Below, piece by piece: positions 18,227-26,534 of a DNA stretch of 64,000 nucleotides. The stretch is from JAHIKV01 sp963733145 (GTDB taxonomy: Bacteria; Planctomycetota; Planctomycetia; Pirellulales; Thermoguttaceae), in the NCBI GenBank assembly GCA_963733145.1, contig CAVTCJ010000008.1, forward strand, positions 190,576-254,575, given 5' to 3'. Made by a program: the position numbers and the translations under genes. The notes below the pieces were generated by a model, which saw only the letters and a program-made list of their open reading frames with translations, was not told the origin of the DNA and ran no database searches. Each line of letters opens with the position of its first letter. Within the stretch, counting starts at the first letter, position 1.

Positions 18227-18573
18227 ACGTCCAGGCCGCACAAGCCTTTGGATTCGCGGAACCGGAGCCGGACGGACGATCGCCGCCGGCGGCGGCGTTG
18301 GCCGCTTTGCCGTCGAAGATTCGGCTTCAGCCGGAAAACGTCCGCAACGGCTTGGCGCAACTGGTGCTTACACTGGTCGAGCTGCTCCGAGAACTGATGG
18401 AGCGTCAGGCCCTGCGGCGGATCGACGCCGGCTCGCTGACCACGGCGGAGACCGAGCGGCTGGGGGCGACCTTTCTCCGTCTGGCGGAAGAAATCGACAA
18501 GCTCAAACAGTATTTCGGCTTCACGGACGAAGACCTCAACCTCAATCTCGGCCCGCTGGGAAAACTGCGTTAG
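18223..18573 (+). CDS. gvpK: gas vesicle protein GvpK
   Basis: 116 residues. The GvpK core is clear: ENVRNGLAQLVLTLVELLREL, MERQALRRIDAGSLT, ERLGATFLRLAEEIDKL and the C-terminal FGFTDEDLNLNLGPLGKL. ATG 18223 has GGAGA 6 bases upstream and overlaps the gvpJ stop, so it is translationally coupled. A longer in-frame extension to 17887 is not protein-like and runs through gvpJ in another frame. Confidence 0.95.
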   Translation: MNVQAAQAFGFAEPEPDGRSPPAAALAALPSKIRLQPENVRNGLAQLVLTLVELLRELMERQALRRIDAGSLTTAETERLGATFLRLAEEIDKLKQYFGFTDEDLNLNLGPLGKLR

Positions 18574-18606
18574 CCGCCACAGTCCGCAAAGAGAAAGGAA
18601 ACCTCC

Positions 18607-18972
18607 ATGTCTCAGGCACAACTCATCACCAGGGCCACGCACGGCGACAGCCTGGCCGACATCCTCGAACGGGTCCTCAACACCGGCCTGGTGATCGCCG
18701 GAGACATCCGCATCAAGCTCTGCGACGTGGAACTGCTGAGCATTCAACTCCGCCTGTTGATCTGCTCGGTCGAGAAGGCCAAGGAGTTGGGCATAAGCTG
18801 GTGGTGGCAAACCGCCCCGCAGCCGGCATTGGCCCCGGCCGCGGCGGAACGGCCGGCGATATCCCGGCCGCCGCGGAAGCCCCGCCCCCGTCGGCCGACG
18901 AATTATCGGCAGTTCCGCGAGTTCCAACGTTTCCGCGACGTCTTGCACGCCTTGGAACAAGGGCCGCGGTGA
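18607..18972 (+). CDS. GvpA-family minor structural protein with Pro/Arg-rich tail (GvpJ/GvpM-like)
   Basis: 121 residues: a GvpA-type core (LADILERVLNTGLVIAGDIRI, CDVELLSIQLRLLICSVEKA) followed by a Pro-, Ala- and Arg-rich tail of about 50 residues (SRPPRKPRPRRPTNYRQF). The long basic tail distinguishes it from gvpA and the first gvpJ-like gene. ATG 18607 follows AAAGGAA. Last gene of the plus-strand gas vesicle arm. Confidence 0.87.
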   Translation: MSQAQLITRATHGDSLADILERVLNTGLVIAGDIRIKLCDVELLSIQLRLLICSVEKAKELGISWWWQTAPQPALAPAAAERPAISRPPRKPRPRRPTNYRQFREFQRFRDVLHALEQGPR

Positions 18973-18987
18973 GGGCGAGATCTGGTC

Positions 18988-19153
18988 CCCTCTCCCTTTG
19001 GGAGAGGCGTAGGGTGAGGCAGGCGTCGAGAGAACGGGGATTTGTCGGAAATATGCGGAGATGGCCTGTCGCGCGGCGAACTGACCGCCGATTGCCAACC
19101 GCCGTCTGCCGCCCTCACTCCCGGCCCCTCTCCCAAAGGGAGAGGGGAGACAT
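18988..19153. repeat. element with CTCTCCCTTTGGGAGAGG inverted ends
   Basis: CCCCTCTCCCTTTGGGAGAGG at the left and CCCCTCTCCCAAAGGGAGAGGGG at the right flank about 120 bases with no open frame. It separates the end of the gvp cluster from the convergent regulator gene and could serve both as terminator. Relatives are at about 29830-29880 and at the end of the flippase gene (52300-52335). Confidence 0.75.
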
Positions 19154-19157
19154 GCTC

Positions 19158-19949
19158 TCAGATTAGCATCGCCGCTCCGGCGTCGGTGAATACGCGGACC
19201 AGATCGACCACGCTGTCGACCTGCATTTTATCGAGGACCGACGCGCGGTGTTTGGCCACGGTCTTCTCGCCGATGCCGAGCAGGTTGGCGATCTGCTTGG
19301 TGCGATCGCCGGCCACCAGCCGATCGAACACCTCGCGCTGCCGCGAGGAGAGGATGTTGACCCGTTTCACCAGTTCGGATTTGCGGTCCGCTTCGCGCTG
19401 CTGACGGACGTCGCAGTCGATGGCTTCCCGGATGCCGGCCGAGAGGGCCGCGGCGTTGATCGGCTTTTCCAGAAAATTGATCGCGCCGGTCCGCATGGCC
19501 TCGACGACCATGGGGATATCGCCGCAGCCGGAGATCATAATCACCGGAACGTGCTTTTGCCGCGTCTTGAGCGTCCGCAGCAGCCCCAGTCCGCTGAGCC
19601 CCGGCAGGCGAATCGCCGCCACGACGCATTGCGGCAAATGGGGATTTTCGCGGAAGCCGTCGAGAAAGGCCTCGGCGGACGTATAGGCTTCCATCTTCAA
19701 GCCGATGTTGCGGACCATTGGAATCAACGATTCCAACACCTGCGGATCATGGTCCACGATGTACACCGTGGGAGTCGGATCCGCCGGGCGGTTCTCCGCC
19801 GCACTCCGGGTGCGATTGGTGTTCGGCTTCCTTGCCGGTTCGGCCGAAACCGAGCCGCGCGGCGCAACCGCGAACGGCAACGAATTACTCGATGTAAACA
19901 GAGACGAAGACCCAAGAAATGCTTCACTGCCCACTGGAATGCCCCCCAT
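19158..19949 (-). CDS. FixJ/NarL-type response regulator lacking the phosphoacceptor Asp
   Basis: 263 residues: a 60-residue N-terminal extension, a receiver domain (TVYIVDHDPQVLESL to FLEKPINAAALSAGI) and a LuxR-type helix-turn-helix (LSSRQREVFDRLVAG, KQIANLLGIGEKTVAKHR). The acidic pocket (DHD) and the conserved Lys (EKP) are present. At the phosphorylation site, however, the sequence is CVVAAIRLPGLSG, with Ala at about residue 112 where FixJ proteins have Asp; the codon is GCG, two changes away from GAY. It should act independently of phosphorylation. It is convergent with the gvp arm; a role in gvp control is only suggested by position. Confidence 0.88.
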   Translation of the reverse strand: MGGIPVGSEAFLGSSSLFTSSNSLPFAVAPRGSVSAEPARKPNTNRTRSAAENRPADPTPTVYIVDHDPQVLESLIPMVRNIGLKMEAYTSAEAFLDGFRENPHLPQCVVAAIRLPGLSGLGLLRTLKTRQKHVPVIMISGCGDIPMVVEAMRTGAINFLEKPINAAALSAGIREAIDCDVRQQREADRKSELVKRVNILSSRQREVFDRLVAGDRTKQIANLLGIGEKTVAKHRASVLDKMQVDSVVDLVRVFTDAGAAMLI

Positions 19950-20038
19950 TCAGCGTTAAAACCACCACCACAAACTTGCCTGCGAGAAACAGGAAAGACG
20001 GTCGTGGAGAAATTGTATTCTGTGGATAACGCGGCGGA

Positions 20039-20113
20039 TGGTAGGGTAAGTGATTTCCTACCACCACGTACCTTGAATCGACAAAAGGGGGGACTTCTTA
20101 GTAGGGAATTCCC
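20039..20113. promoter_or_regulatory. paired inverted repeats upstream of the response regulator
   Basis: TGGTAGG-N11-CCTACCA (20039-20063) and GGGAATTCCC (20104-20113, preceded by a G6 run) lie about 90-165 bp upstream of the regulator start and before the end of the hemerythrin gene. They share a TAGGG core. They look like operator sites, perhaps for autoregulation, but no binding protein can be named from sequence. Confidence 0.35.
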
Positions 20114-20158
20114 CCAAGTGCGAAAAATACGCATTCGCTGCGCCGATTTGCGGTGGTC

Positions 20159-20878
20159 TTACTCCCGCGGAGTGAATTGCCCGAGATCGTAAATGCCCAG
20201 GGACTTCTCGATCGACGCGACGTGGTCCACCATCTTCTCGAAACCGTCGGCGCCGAAGAGTTGGTGTTCTCTGTTCTCAAAATCTTCGCCCAGGCTGTCG
20301 TATTCGCGGGCGCTGACGATGCCGTGCAGGGCGGGAAAGAGGACCGTATCCTCCCGGGCCGCGTGCGGGTTGTACATGCGGATGAAGGCGTGCAGGCCGT
20401 GGGCCAGTTTTCGGCGATCGTCGGCGTTCTTCAGCGACTGAACGGTCGATAACCGCAGCGTGACGTCGGTCATCCGCCGCCCGGCGCGATGCTGTTCGAG
20501 GAGCACGTTCACCAGCTCGACCAGCTTGTGGGCCTTCTTGAAGCGCGGAAAGAGGTAATCCTCTTCCAACTTCTCGTGGTAGTCCTCGACAAAGGAGCGG
20601 ACGATTCCGGCCGCCTCGGCGAGGGCCTTCGGCGGCAGGTCCCGATTGGCGTGCAACCGATCGAGGCACTCTCCGTAGATCAGCAGAATCCGCTCCAGGG
20701 CGCCGTGCTCTCGCATCAGGTCCTCCGTGGGAGAAACCTCTTCCTCGGCTTGCGCCTCTTTCGTCGGCTGGCCTTCCTTCTCCTCGGCAAAGGCGGCCCC
20801 CGGCAAGACGGCCATCGCCAGCCCGCCCCCCACAGCCGTGCCCGTCAGTAAGAACTCCCGCCGCGTGTTGACGCCCAT
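20159..20878 (-). CDS. Tat-exported hemerythrin-domain protein
   Basis: 239 residues. The N-terminus NTRREFLLTGTAVGGG is a Tat twin-arginine signal followed by a hydrophobic stretch and AFAEE. The rest is a four-helix hemerythrin-like domain with candidate iron ligands in REHGALERILL, DYHEKLEEDYLFPRF, LEQHRAGRR and NPHAAREDTVLFPALH. Likely a periplasmic di-iron O2-, NO- or redox-responsive protein. It sits next to the cytochrome locus, on the opposite strand. ATG 20878 follows AAAGGAGCG. Confidence 0.85.
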   Translation of the reverse strand: MGVNTRREFLLTGTAVGGGLAMAVLPGAAFAEEKEGQPTKEAQAEEEVSPTEDLMREHGALERILLIYGECLDRLHANRDLPPKALAEAAGIVRSFVEDYHEKLEEDYLFPRFKKAHKLVELVNVLLEQHRAGRRMTDVTLRLSTVQSLKNADDRRKLAHGLHAFIRMYNPHAAREDTVLFPALHGIVSAREYDSLGEDFENREHQLFGADGFEKMVDHVASIEKSLGIYDLGQFTPRE

Positions 20879-20979
20879 TGCAGCGCTCCTTTGCGAAGAA
20901 AGATAATTGGAACGGATCGGAATTCACCCGCCGACCGGGGACATTGTTACGCCGGCAAATACCACTATTTGTGGATAAT

Positions 20980-21410
20980 ACAAGTCAACAGAGATTTTCT
21001 TCGAGGCTTCGCCGATGACCTCGATGCTTTTTACAAAAGTCCGTTTGAGCGGCGGGTCCTGCAGGAACCGTCCATTGCTTAGCAGCCGTCACAAAATGAC
21101 TTGACCAATTGGGTATTGTAGGAGGCGACTCCTGTCGCCGATAGAAGCGTGTTTCAAATACAATCGGCGACAGGAGTCGCCTCCTACAGGACATAAAATT
21201 GAGCAACTTGATTTGTTACGGCGCCTTAGTCCTTGGTTTGCCGAAAGCCGGTATTCGATTTCATCGAGAATGTGGCGCAGGTACTCGCGCGGCTCAAGCG
21301 GCATACTCCACCTCCTTAATAATACGCGAGCCGATATAGGGGCTGAGCGATTCGACGGTCACCATTGCCATGCCAAGGTGTCGGTACAACCGCCGCTCCA
21401 AAAAATTTTT
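20980..21410 (-). pseudogene. remnant of an MNT/HepT toxin-antitoxin pair
   Basis: Reading the minus strand, about 21410-21294 encodes a nucleotidyltransferase C-terminus (VTVESLSPYIGSRIIKEVEY). It overlaps the start of a HepT-like frame at 21304 (PLEPREYLRHILDEIEYRL) that has a perfect AAGGAGG ribosome-binding site. HepT is broken after about 27 residues by a stretch containing the palindromic repeat at 21115-21188. It resumes in another frame at about 21080-20986 (RFLQDPPLKRTFVKSIEVIG, EASKKIS) before losing similarity. The antitoxin N-terminus and the HepT C-terminus are missing. Both genes are dead as read. Confidence 0.7.
21115..21188. repeat. palindromic element inside the hepT remnant
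   Basis: TGTAGGAGGCGACTCCTGTCGCCGAT and ATCGGCGACAGGAGTCGCCTCCTACA are 26-bp perfect inverted arms around about 20 bases. It lies between two halves of the broken hepT gene. Confidence 0.9.
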
Positions 21411-21726
21411 GCAAAGTTATTCGCAACGGAACGTACTTTACGAGTCCTATGTGCCGACAGTCAAAGAAGTTACGATGCTCTTGGCCTGCCGGACCCGCAA
21501 ATCCCACTATTTCTATAGGAACACGTTGTTGACTAAATGATCTGCTTTGCATACACTAAGCGGGCGGTGTGTGTCAAGCTGTTGCATTCTTTATCGTCTG
21601 TGCCGGGGGAAGGTATACTTGTCCAGCGTAAGCTGGCGAATCTCAGCCTGTCGCCAAGGTTACTGCGCGCGTAGCATAAGGAAAACGTGTTCCTAAACCT
21701 GCTCGAATCAGCAAAGGAGTGAACGT
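21411..21726. other. AT-richer spacer before the cytochrome locus
   Basis: No complete gene seen on either strand. The minus strand may carry further eroded antitoxin sequence next to 21400, but I could not follow it. The promoter of the downstream cytochrome genes should lie near the right end, before the AAAGGAG ribosome-binding site of 21727. Confidence 0.4.
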
Positions 21727-22269
21727 ATGCATTATCGTGCACGAAGGGTTGTAGTAGGGACGGGTGTCGGCGTTTTGGCCCTGCTGTTTTTGGTGGTCGG
21801 CAACGTCGTAAAATCGCAGCCGCCGGAGCCGAGCGAGGCCGTGCCCGAGCCGGCGCCGCCGTCGGGGCAAGCCTATATCGGATTCAAACGCTGCGCGTCG
21901 TGCCACTTCAAAGAATACATGTCTTGGAAAAAAACCAAGCACGCTACGAATGCCTGGCAGGGAATGCCGGCAAAATATCAGACCACGCCCGAGTGCCTGG
22001 CCTGCCACGCGACCGGCTACGGCCAGCCGACGGGTTTCAAGGATGCCGCCTCGACGCCGAATCTGGAGGGAACTACCTGCGAGGCCTGCCACGGACCGGG
22101 CAGCAAACACGAGGAAACCTGCAAGCCGTTCCTGAACAAGAAGAAGCTCGATCCGGCGGAAGAAAAGATCGCCCGCGATTCGATTTACAAGGTTCTCCCC
22201 TATAACGTATGTATCGCCTGTCATACGGCCAAGGGGCACAAGGAACATCCGAAATACGATAAGCAGTAA
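21727..22269 (+). CDS. tetraheme cytochrome c, c554-like
   Basis: 180 residues: an N-terminal membrane anchor or signal (VVVGTGVGVLALLFLVVGNV), a Pro-rich linker, and a cytochrome domain with four CxxCH heme sites (CASCH at 56-60, CLACH near 90, CEACH near 119, CIACH near 165). The pattern YIGFKRCASCHFKEYMSW and CEACHGPGSKH is that of the cytochrome c554/perC family. Membrane-attached periplasmic electron carrier. ATG 21727 has AAAGGAG 7 bases upstream. First gene of a three-gene cytochrome group. Confidence 0.88.
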   Translation: MHYRARRVVVGTGVGVLALLFLVVGNVVKSQPPEPSEAVPEPAPPSGQAYIGFKRCASCHFKEYMSWKKTKHATNAWQGMPAKYQTTPECLACHATGYGQPTGFKDAASTPNLEGTTCEACHGPGSKHEETCKPFLNKKKLDPAEEKIARDSIYKVLPYNVCIACHTAKGHKEHPKYDKQ

Positions 22270-22274
22270 ACGTC

Positions 22275-22365
22275 CCAGGGGGCCAGTCCCATTTTCGCAG
22301 CGGTAGAATCTGTTTGTTGGGGTTTCGTCGCTCGCGCCGCGAAAATTGGGACAGTCCCCTATGAA
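22275..22365. repeat. palindromic element, GGGGCCAGTCCCATTTTCGC type
   Basis: GGGGGCCAGTCCCATTTTCGC and GCGAAAATTGGGACAGTCCCC are inverted arms around about 45 bases. Related to the GGGGACAGTCCCC element in gvpL. Confidence 0.75.
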
Positions 22366-22417
22366 CGATTATGACTAACCGGGTTATAGCAGAGCGACTG
22401 CATTTGAGGCTGCAAGC

Positions 22418-24608
22418 ATGAGAACGCTCCTGCCTATCCTGGCGTTGTTGTTTCCTCTGGTCACGGTTGGTATCGGGCAAGACACCCCGAAACCCGTCAA
22501 CGGCGACGCGGTGAAGCAGCCCGTCGCCAAGCCGGCGGAGGCCGCGGCTCCCCAGAAAGCGCCGGCCTTGCCGCCGAAGACCGGCTCGCACATCCCGCCC
22601 GACGATAATTACTGCGTTCTCTGCCATCAGGAGCAGGATCCGAAAGACCCGGTCACCAAGCGGCTCTTCGTCGACCGTAAAGCAATTGACGAAGACGTCC
22701 ACTGGAAGAACGGCGTCAACTGCAGCGACTGCCACGGTGGCGACCCCAAGGTCACTGAAGTTCTGGAGGCACACTCCAAGGAGAACGGCTTTCGCGGCGC
22801 GGCGGGGCGCGGAAGACGTGCGCCGTCTGCCACGATAAACAAGACTTGAAACTTCGCACGAGCGTCCACGAGCATGCGGGCAAGGAGGACGAGCAAGGTC
22901 GCCGCGCGATGCTCGCTTGCGGCCAATGCCACGGCGAGAACCCGCATCGCATCCTGCCGGTGACCGACCAGCGTTCGCCGGTGTTTGTCAACCATCAGGT
23001 GGAGACCTGCGGCAAGTGCCACGAGGAGCATAAAGCCAGCTTCACCAAGAGTTCCCACGGGCACGGCCTGTATCAATCGGGGCTCCTGGTCACGGCCACT
23101 TGCGCCAGTTGCCATGGCGCGCACGCAATCTATTTTGCGAACGATACACGCAACCGCCTTTATCCCACCAACGTGGCGGCCACTTGCGGCGTATGCCATC
23201 GGTTCATCTCCGAACGGCTGGAGCACAGTATTCACGGTCAAGGCGGGGGGCCGGGAGGCTTGGCCAAAACAATGGCGCCGGGCGGGAAAACCTTTCAGCA
23301 GCCAAGCTGCACGTCCTGCCATCAGGGACACCAGATCAGCCTGACCTCTACGGCCCGATTTCGGAAAATGCTGCCCAATCTCTGCGGCAACTGCCACGCC
23401 GCGCTCTCGAGCCGTTACGAGATGAGCATTCACGGCGAATTGACCGAACTGGGCTATCAACCGGCGGCCAACTGCTTCGACTGCCACGGCTCCCACAGCA
23501 TGCAGTCCATCACCGATCCGGCGTCCAGCGTGTCCGGGAAAAACCGACTGGCTACGTGCCGGAAATGCCATCCTTATGCCTCGGCCCGCTTCGCCGGCTT
23601 TGATCCGCACGTCGACTATAATGATCCGAATGACAGCCCCGTCGTCTATTGGGTGTATCGGGTGCTGCTGACGCTATTGTTGTCGACGTTCGGGTTCTTC
23701 GGGCTGCACGCTATATTTTGGTTCGTGCGCGGTCTTGTCGAGGTCTTCCAAGAGGGACGGCCTAAAGGTTTGGTGCCCGGCAAGAAGGCTTACGTTCGGT
23801 TTGTGCCCATGCACCGGCGGGCGCACGCCATATTGCTGCTGTCGTTCCTCGGTCTGGCGTTGACCGGTTTGCCGCTGAAGTACAGTCACACCGAATGGGC
23901 GCAGACGTTGGCGCATAACTTGGGCGGATTCAGTTCGACGAGCTTTTGGCATCGGGTCTTTGCCTTGGTGACGTTCACCTGTTTCGGGATTTACATGGTT
24001 CGGCTGGTGCGGCAGTTCTTTGCCGGACATCGCAAGGGATTGACGTGGTTGCAGGTGGTTTTCGGGCCCGACTCGCCCGTGCCGAACTGGCGCAACGTGA
24101 AGGACTTCTTCAAGATGGTCCGCTGGTTCTTGGGGCTGGGGCCGAAGCCCGGCTTCGAGCGCTGGGCCTATTGGGAGAAGTTCGACTTTTGGGGCGCCAG
24201 CGCCGACATCGTCATCATCGGCACGACCGGCTTGATTCTCTGGTTCCCCGCCTTCTTCTGCAGCTTCCTGCCCGGCGTCACCCTGAACGTGGCCAAAGTG
24301 ATTCATTCGACGCAAGCGCTGCTGGCCACGGGATTCATTTTCGCCATCCACTTTTTCAACATCCACTTGCGGGCGGAGAAGTTCCCCGCCGACATGTCGC
24401 TGTTGATCGGGCTGGTCAGCGAGGAGGAGTTCCTGGCCGAGCGCCAGACTATTACCATCGCTTGCAGCGCCAAGGCGACCTCGAGCAGATGGAAGCCACG
24501 GTCCCCTCCAAGTGGCGAATGCGGCTGGTAAAGCTGGCCGGTTTTGCCGCCCTGGCCGTGGGGCTGGCCCTGTTGGCCGGTATCGTGTATGGCAACCTCA
24601 ACGGGTAA
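22418..24608 (+). CDS. undecaheme cytochrome c fused to a cytochrome-b type membrane domain (two frame breaks)
   Basis: About 730 residues. A signal peptide (RTLLPILALLFPLVTVGIG) precedes a domain with eleven CxxCH motifs (CVLCH, CSDCH, CAVCH, CGQCH, CGKCH, CASCH, CGVCH, CTSCH, CGNCH, CFDCH, CRKCH). Four or five transmembrane helices follow, with His residues typical of cytochrome b561/FdnI-type quinone-interacting subunits (from about 23640). One base is missing at about 22795 (between the second and third hemes) and one at about 24445, near the C-terminus. The arrangement suggests a quinol-cytochrome oxidoreductase passing electrons between the membrane pool and periplasmic multihemes. Functional if the breaks are sequence errors. 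Confidence 0.8.
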
Positions 24609-24670
24609 AACTCGCCGCAGTGGCCGTGGGCCGTTGCTTGGGGTATGCTAAAGTTATATGGGTTATGAAT

Positions 24671-24870
24671 GTAGGTTATGCTTTAGCATAACGAAATATC
24701 GAACGAAAGCGGGCCTCGTTATGCCATTAGTTTTTGGGATTGAGAAATCGTCCTCAATCTTTGACGGTCTTGGGTCTTAGGTCTTGGGTCTTCGGGCTAA
24801 GACCCAAGACCTAAGACCTAAGACCACAATTGGTTGCGGCTACGCCGCGCTAAGCTAAAGCATAACCTAC
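24671..24870. mobile_element. 200-bp inverted-repeat element carrying the heptamer hairpin (copy 2)
   Basis: Perfect 17-bp terminal inverted repeats GTAGGTTATGCTTTAGC (24671-24687) and its complement (24854-24870) enclose the conserved unit 24720-24854 with a hairpin of GGTCTTR heptamers at 24765-24825. A second copy of AGCATAACCTAC follows at about 24881-24892. The inner unit is the same as at 16604-16738 and 58719-58866, but the outer inverted repeats differ. No open frame; a non-autonomous MITE-like element is the simplest reading. Confidence 0.75.
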
Positions 24871-24896
24871 TCAATGCTGAAGCATAACCTACCCAA

Positions 24897-26330
24897 ATGC
24901 TGAAACACAAGCTGTCGAAATTCTGGGAGGCCCTCCGTCGTGACGCCGCGATCGCGTGGCCCAAGTTGCGTTGGCTCCTTTTCCGGGCGACGGCACTGTT
25001 GGGGGCTTTCTGCTGCTGTTGATGGTGATGGTTGCCGCCGCGGGGTGGTACACGTCGCGCTCGCAATTCTGCAACTCCTGCCACATCATGGAGCCCTACT
25101 ACAAGTCGTGGCAGGAATCGGCGCACAAGGACGTGCCCTGCATCGAATGTCATTTTGCGCCGGGGTTCGGCAACAAGATCCGCGGCAAGATGCTGGGGCT
25201 GGTCCAGTTGGCCAAGTACGTCACGAAGAGCGAAGGTCCCCGGCCGGCGGCCGAGGTCCCCGACGCCAGTTGCCTGCGTTCGGGTTGCCACGAAACCCGC
25301 CTGCTCTCGGGGCGGGTGGTGTATAAGGGCATTCATTTCGATCATGCTCCGCACATGGGCGAGGTCCGCCGCGGCATGCATTTGCGCATGCACCAGTTGC
25401 CACAGCCAAATCGTGCAGGGCAAGCACATGGAGGTCACCCCCTCGACCTGTTTCCTCTGCCATTTCAAGAACGAGCCGTTCAACCAGGGACTGGCCGCCT
25501 GCACGCACTGCCACCAGATTCCCACGAAGGAATACGATCTGGGCGGAGGCGTCAAATTCACCCACGAACTGGCCTACAAAAAGGGCGTCGATTGCATCAA
25601 TTGCCACGTCGACGTGATTCGCGGCAAGGGCGAGGTTCCCCAAGAGCGCTGCATGGTGTGCCATAACCGCGAAAACGACCTGGCGCGAATCAACGATTCG
25701 GCCTTTATCCACAACAAGCACGTCGCTCAACACGCCATCAACTGCCTGAGCTGCCATCTCAGCATCGAACACTCGTTCGACAAGAATCGGCTTGTCCACG
25801 CCGCTGCGGACTGCGCCGGCTGCCACCCCAACCACCATCAGGAACAGATCAAAATGTTCGAGGGGATCGACGGGAAGTCGATCGCCGGGCACGCGGGCGG
25901 CATGATGGTCAGCCGCGTGAGCTGCCGCACCTGCCACCGGGAGAAGGAAGTCTCGCTCACCGGCGCCTTGCTCTGGAAGTCCTCCGCCCAAGTTTGCACG
26001 ATGTGCCACGATGCGTCGGAGGTGGATCGGCTGCGGGCCTATCACGAATCGCTGCGGGCCGCCGTGCCGGAATTGGTGTCCGCCGCCGCCGCCGCCCGCA
26101 AAGCCCTGTCCGCGGCCAAGCTCCCCGACGATCGCAAAACGGCGATTGCCAAGGAACTCGACAGCCTCCAGGCCGACTTGGAGTTCGTCCGTCGGGGGAA
26201 CGACATCCACAACATCCATTTCGCCGTCAAGCTGATGCACATTCTGTCGGATCGGGTGAACAGCGTCTGCCGCGAGTTGAAGCTCCCCGAGCCGAAGACA
26301 GCCCTGCCGCCCATGCGTAAGGGCTGGTGA
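24897..26330 (+). CDS. dodecaheme NapC/NirT-type cytochrome c (two frame breaks)
   Basis: About 477 residues. An N-terminal cytosolic stub (LKHKLSKFWEALRRD) and one transmembrane helix lead to CNSCHIMEPYYKSW, the NapC/NrfH first-heme signature. Eleven CxxCH sites in total are present (CNSCH, CIECH, CTSCH, CFLCH, CTHCH, CINCH, CMVCH, CLSCH, CAGCH, CRTCH, CTMCH), plus one CLRSGCH that could bind a twelfth heme. A helical C-terminal domain of about 110 residues has no heme. One G is missing in a G run at about 24998 and one base is extra at about 25385. Likely a membrane-anchored periplasmic electron conduit working with the preceding quinol-interacting cytochrome. Confidence 0.78.
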
Positions 26331-26339
26331 CGGCCGGCG

Positions 26340-26431
26340 CGTTCGTTTAGCCCCGCCCTCCTCGCCGGGTGGATGACTAAACGGGGAATTGGTGTTTTCT
26401 TCCCGGCGTGGACGCCGGGGCTAAACGAACC
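26340..26431. repeat. palindromic element, GTTCGTTTAGCCCCG family
   Basis: GTTCGTTTAGCCCCGCC at the left and CGGCGTGGACGCCGGGGCTAAACGAAC at the right are inverted. Same family as 17848-17940. Confidence 0.8.
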
Positions 26432-26534
26432 GGCTTCCGCCTCGATCGCGTAAGCCCAGTTGGCGACTCGGCGGGGCGCCCTCGAAGGCCCTGGGGGATT
26501 GCAAACTACCCCTCGTCGTGTATCATAAAGGGTC

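Noticed and set aside
22418..24608. Separate diheme and nonaheme cytochrome genes
   Set aside because: The frame break at about 22795 falls within continuous heme-domain sequence. The second piece has no signal peptide or ribosome-binding site.
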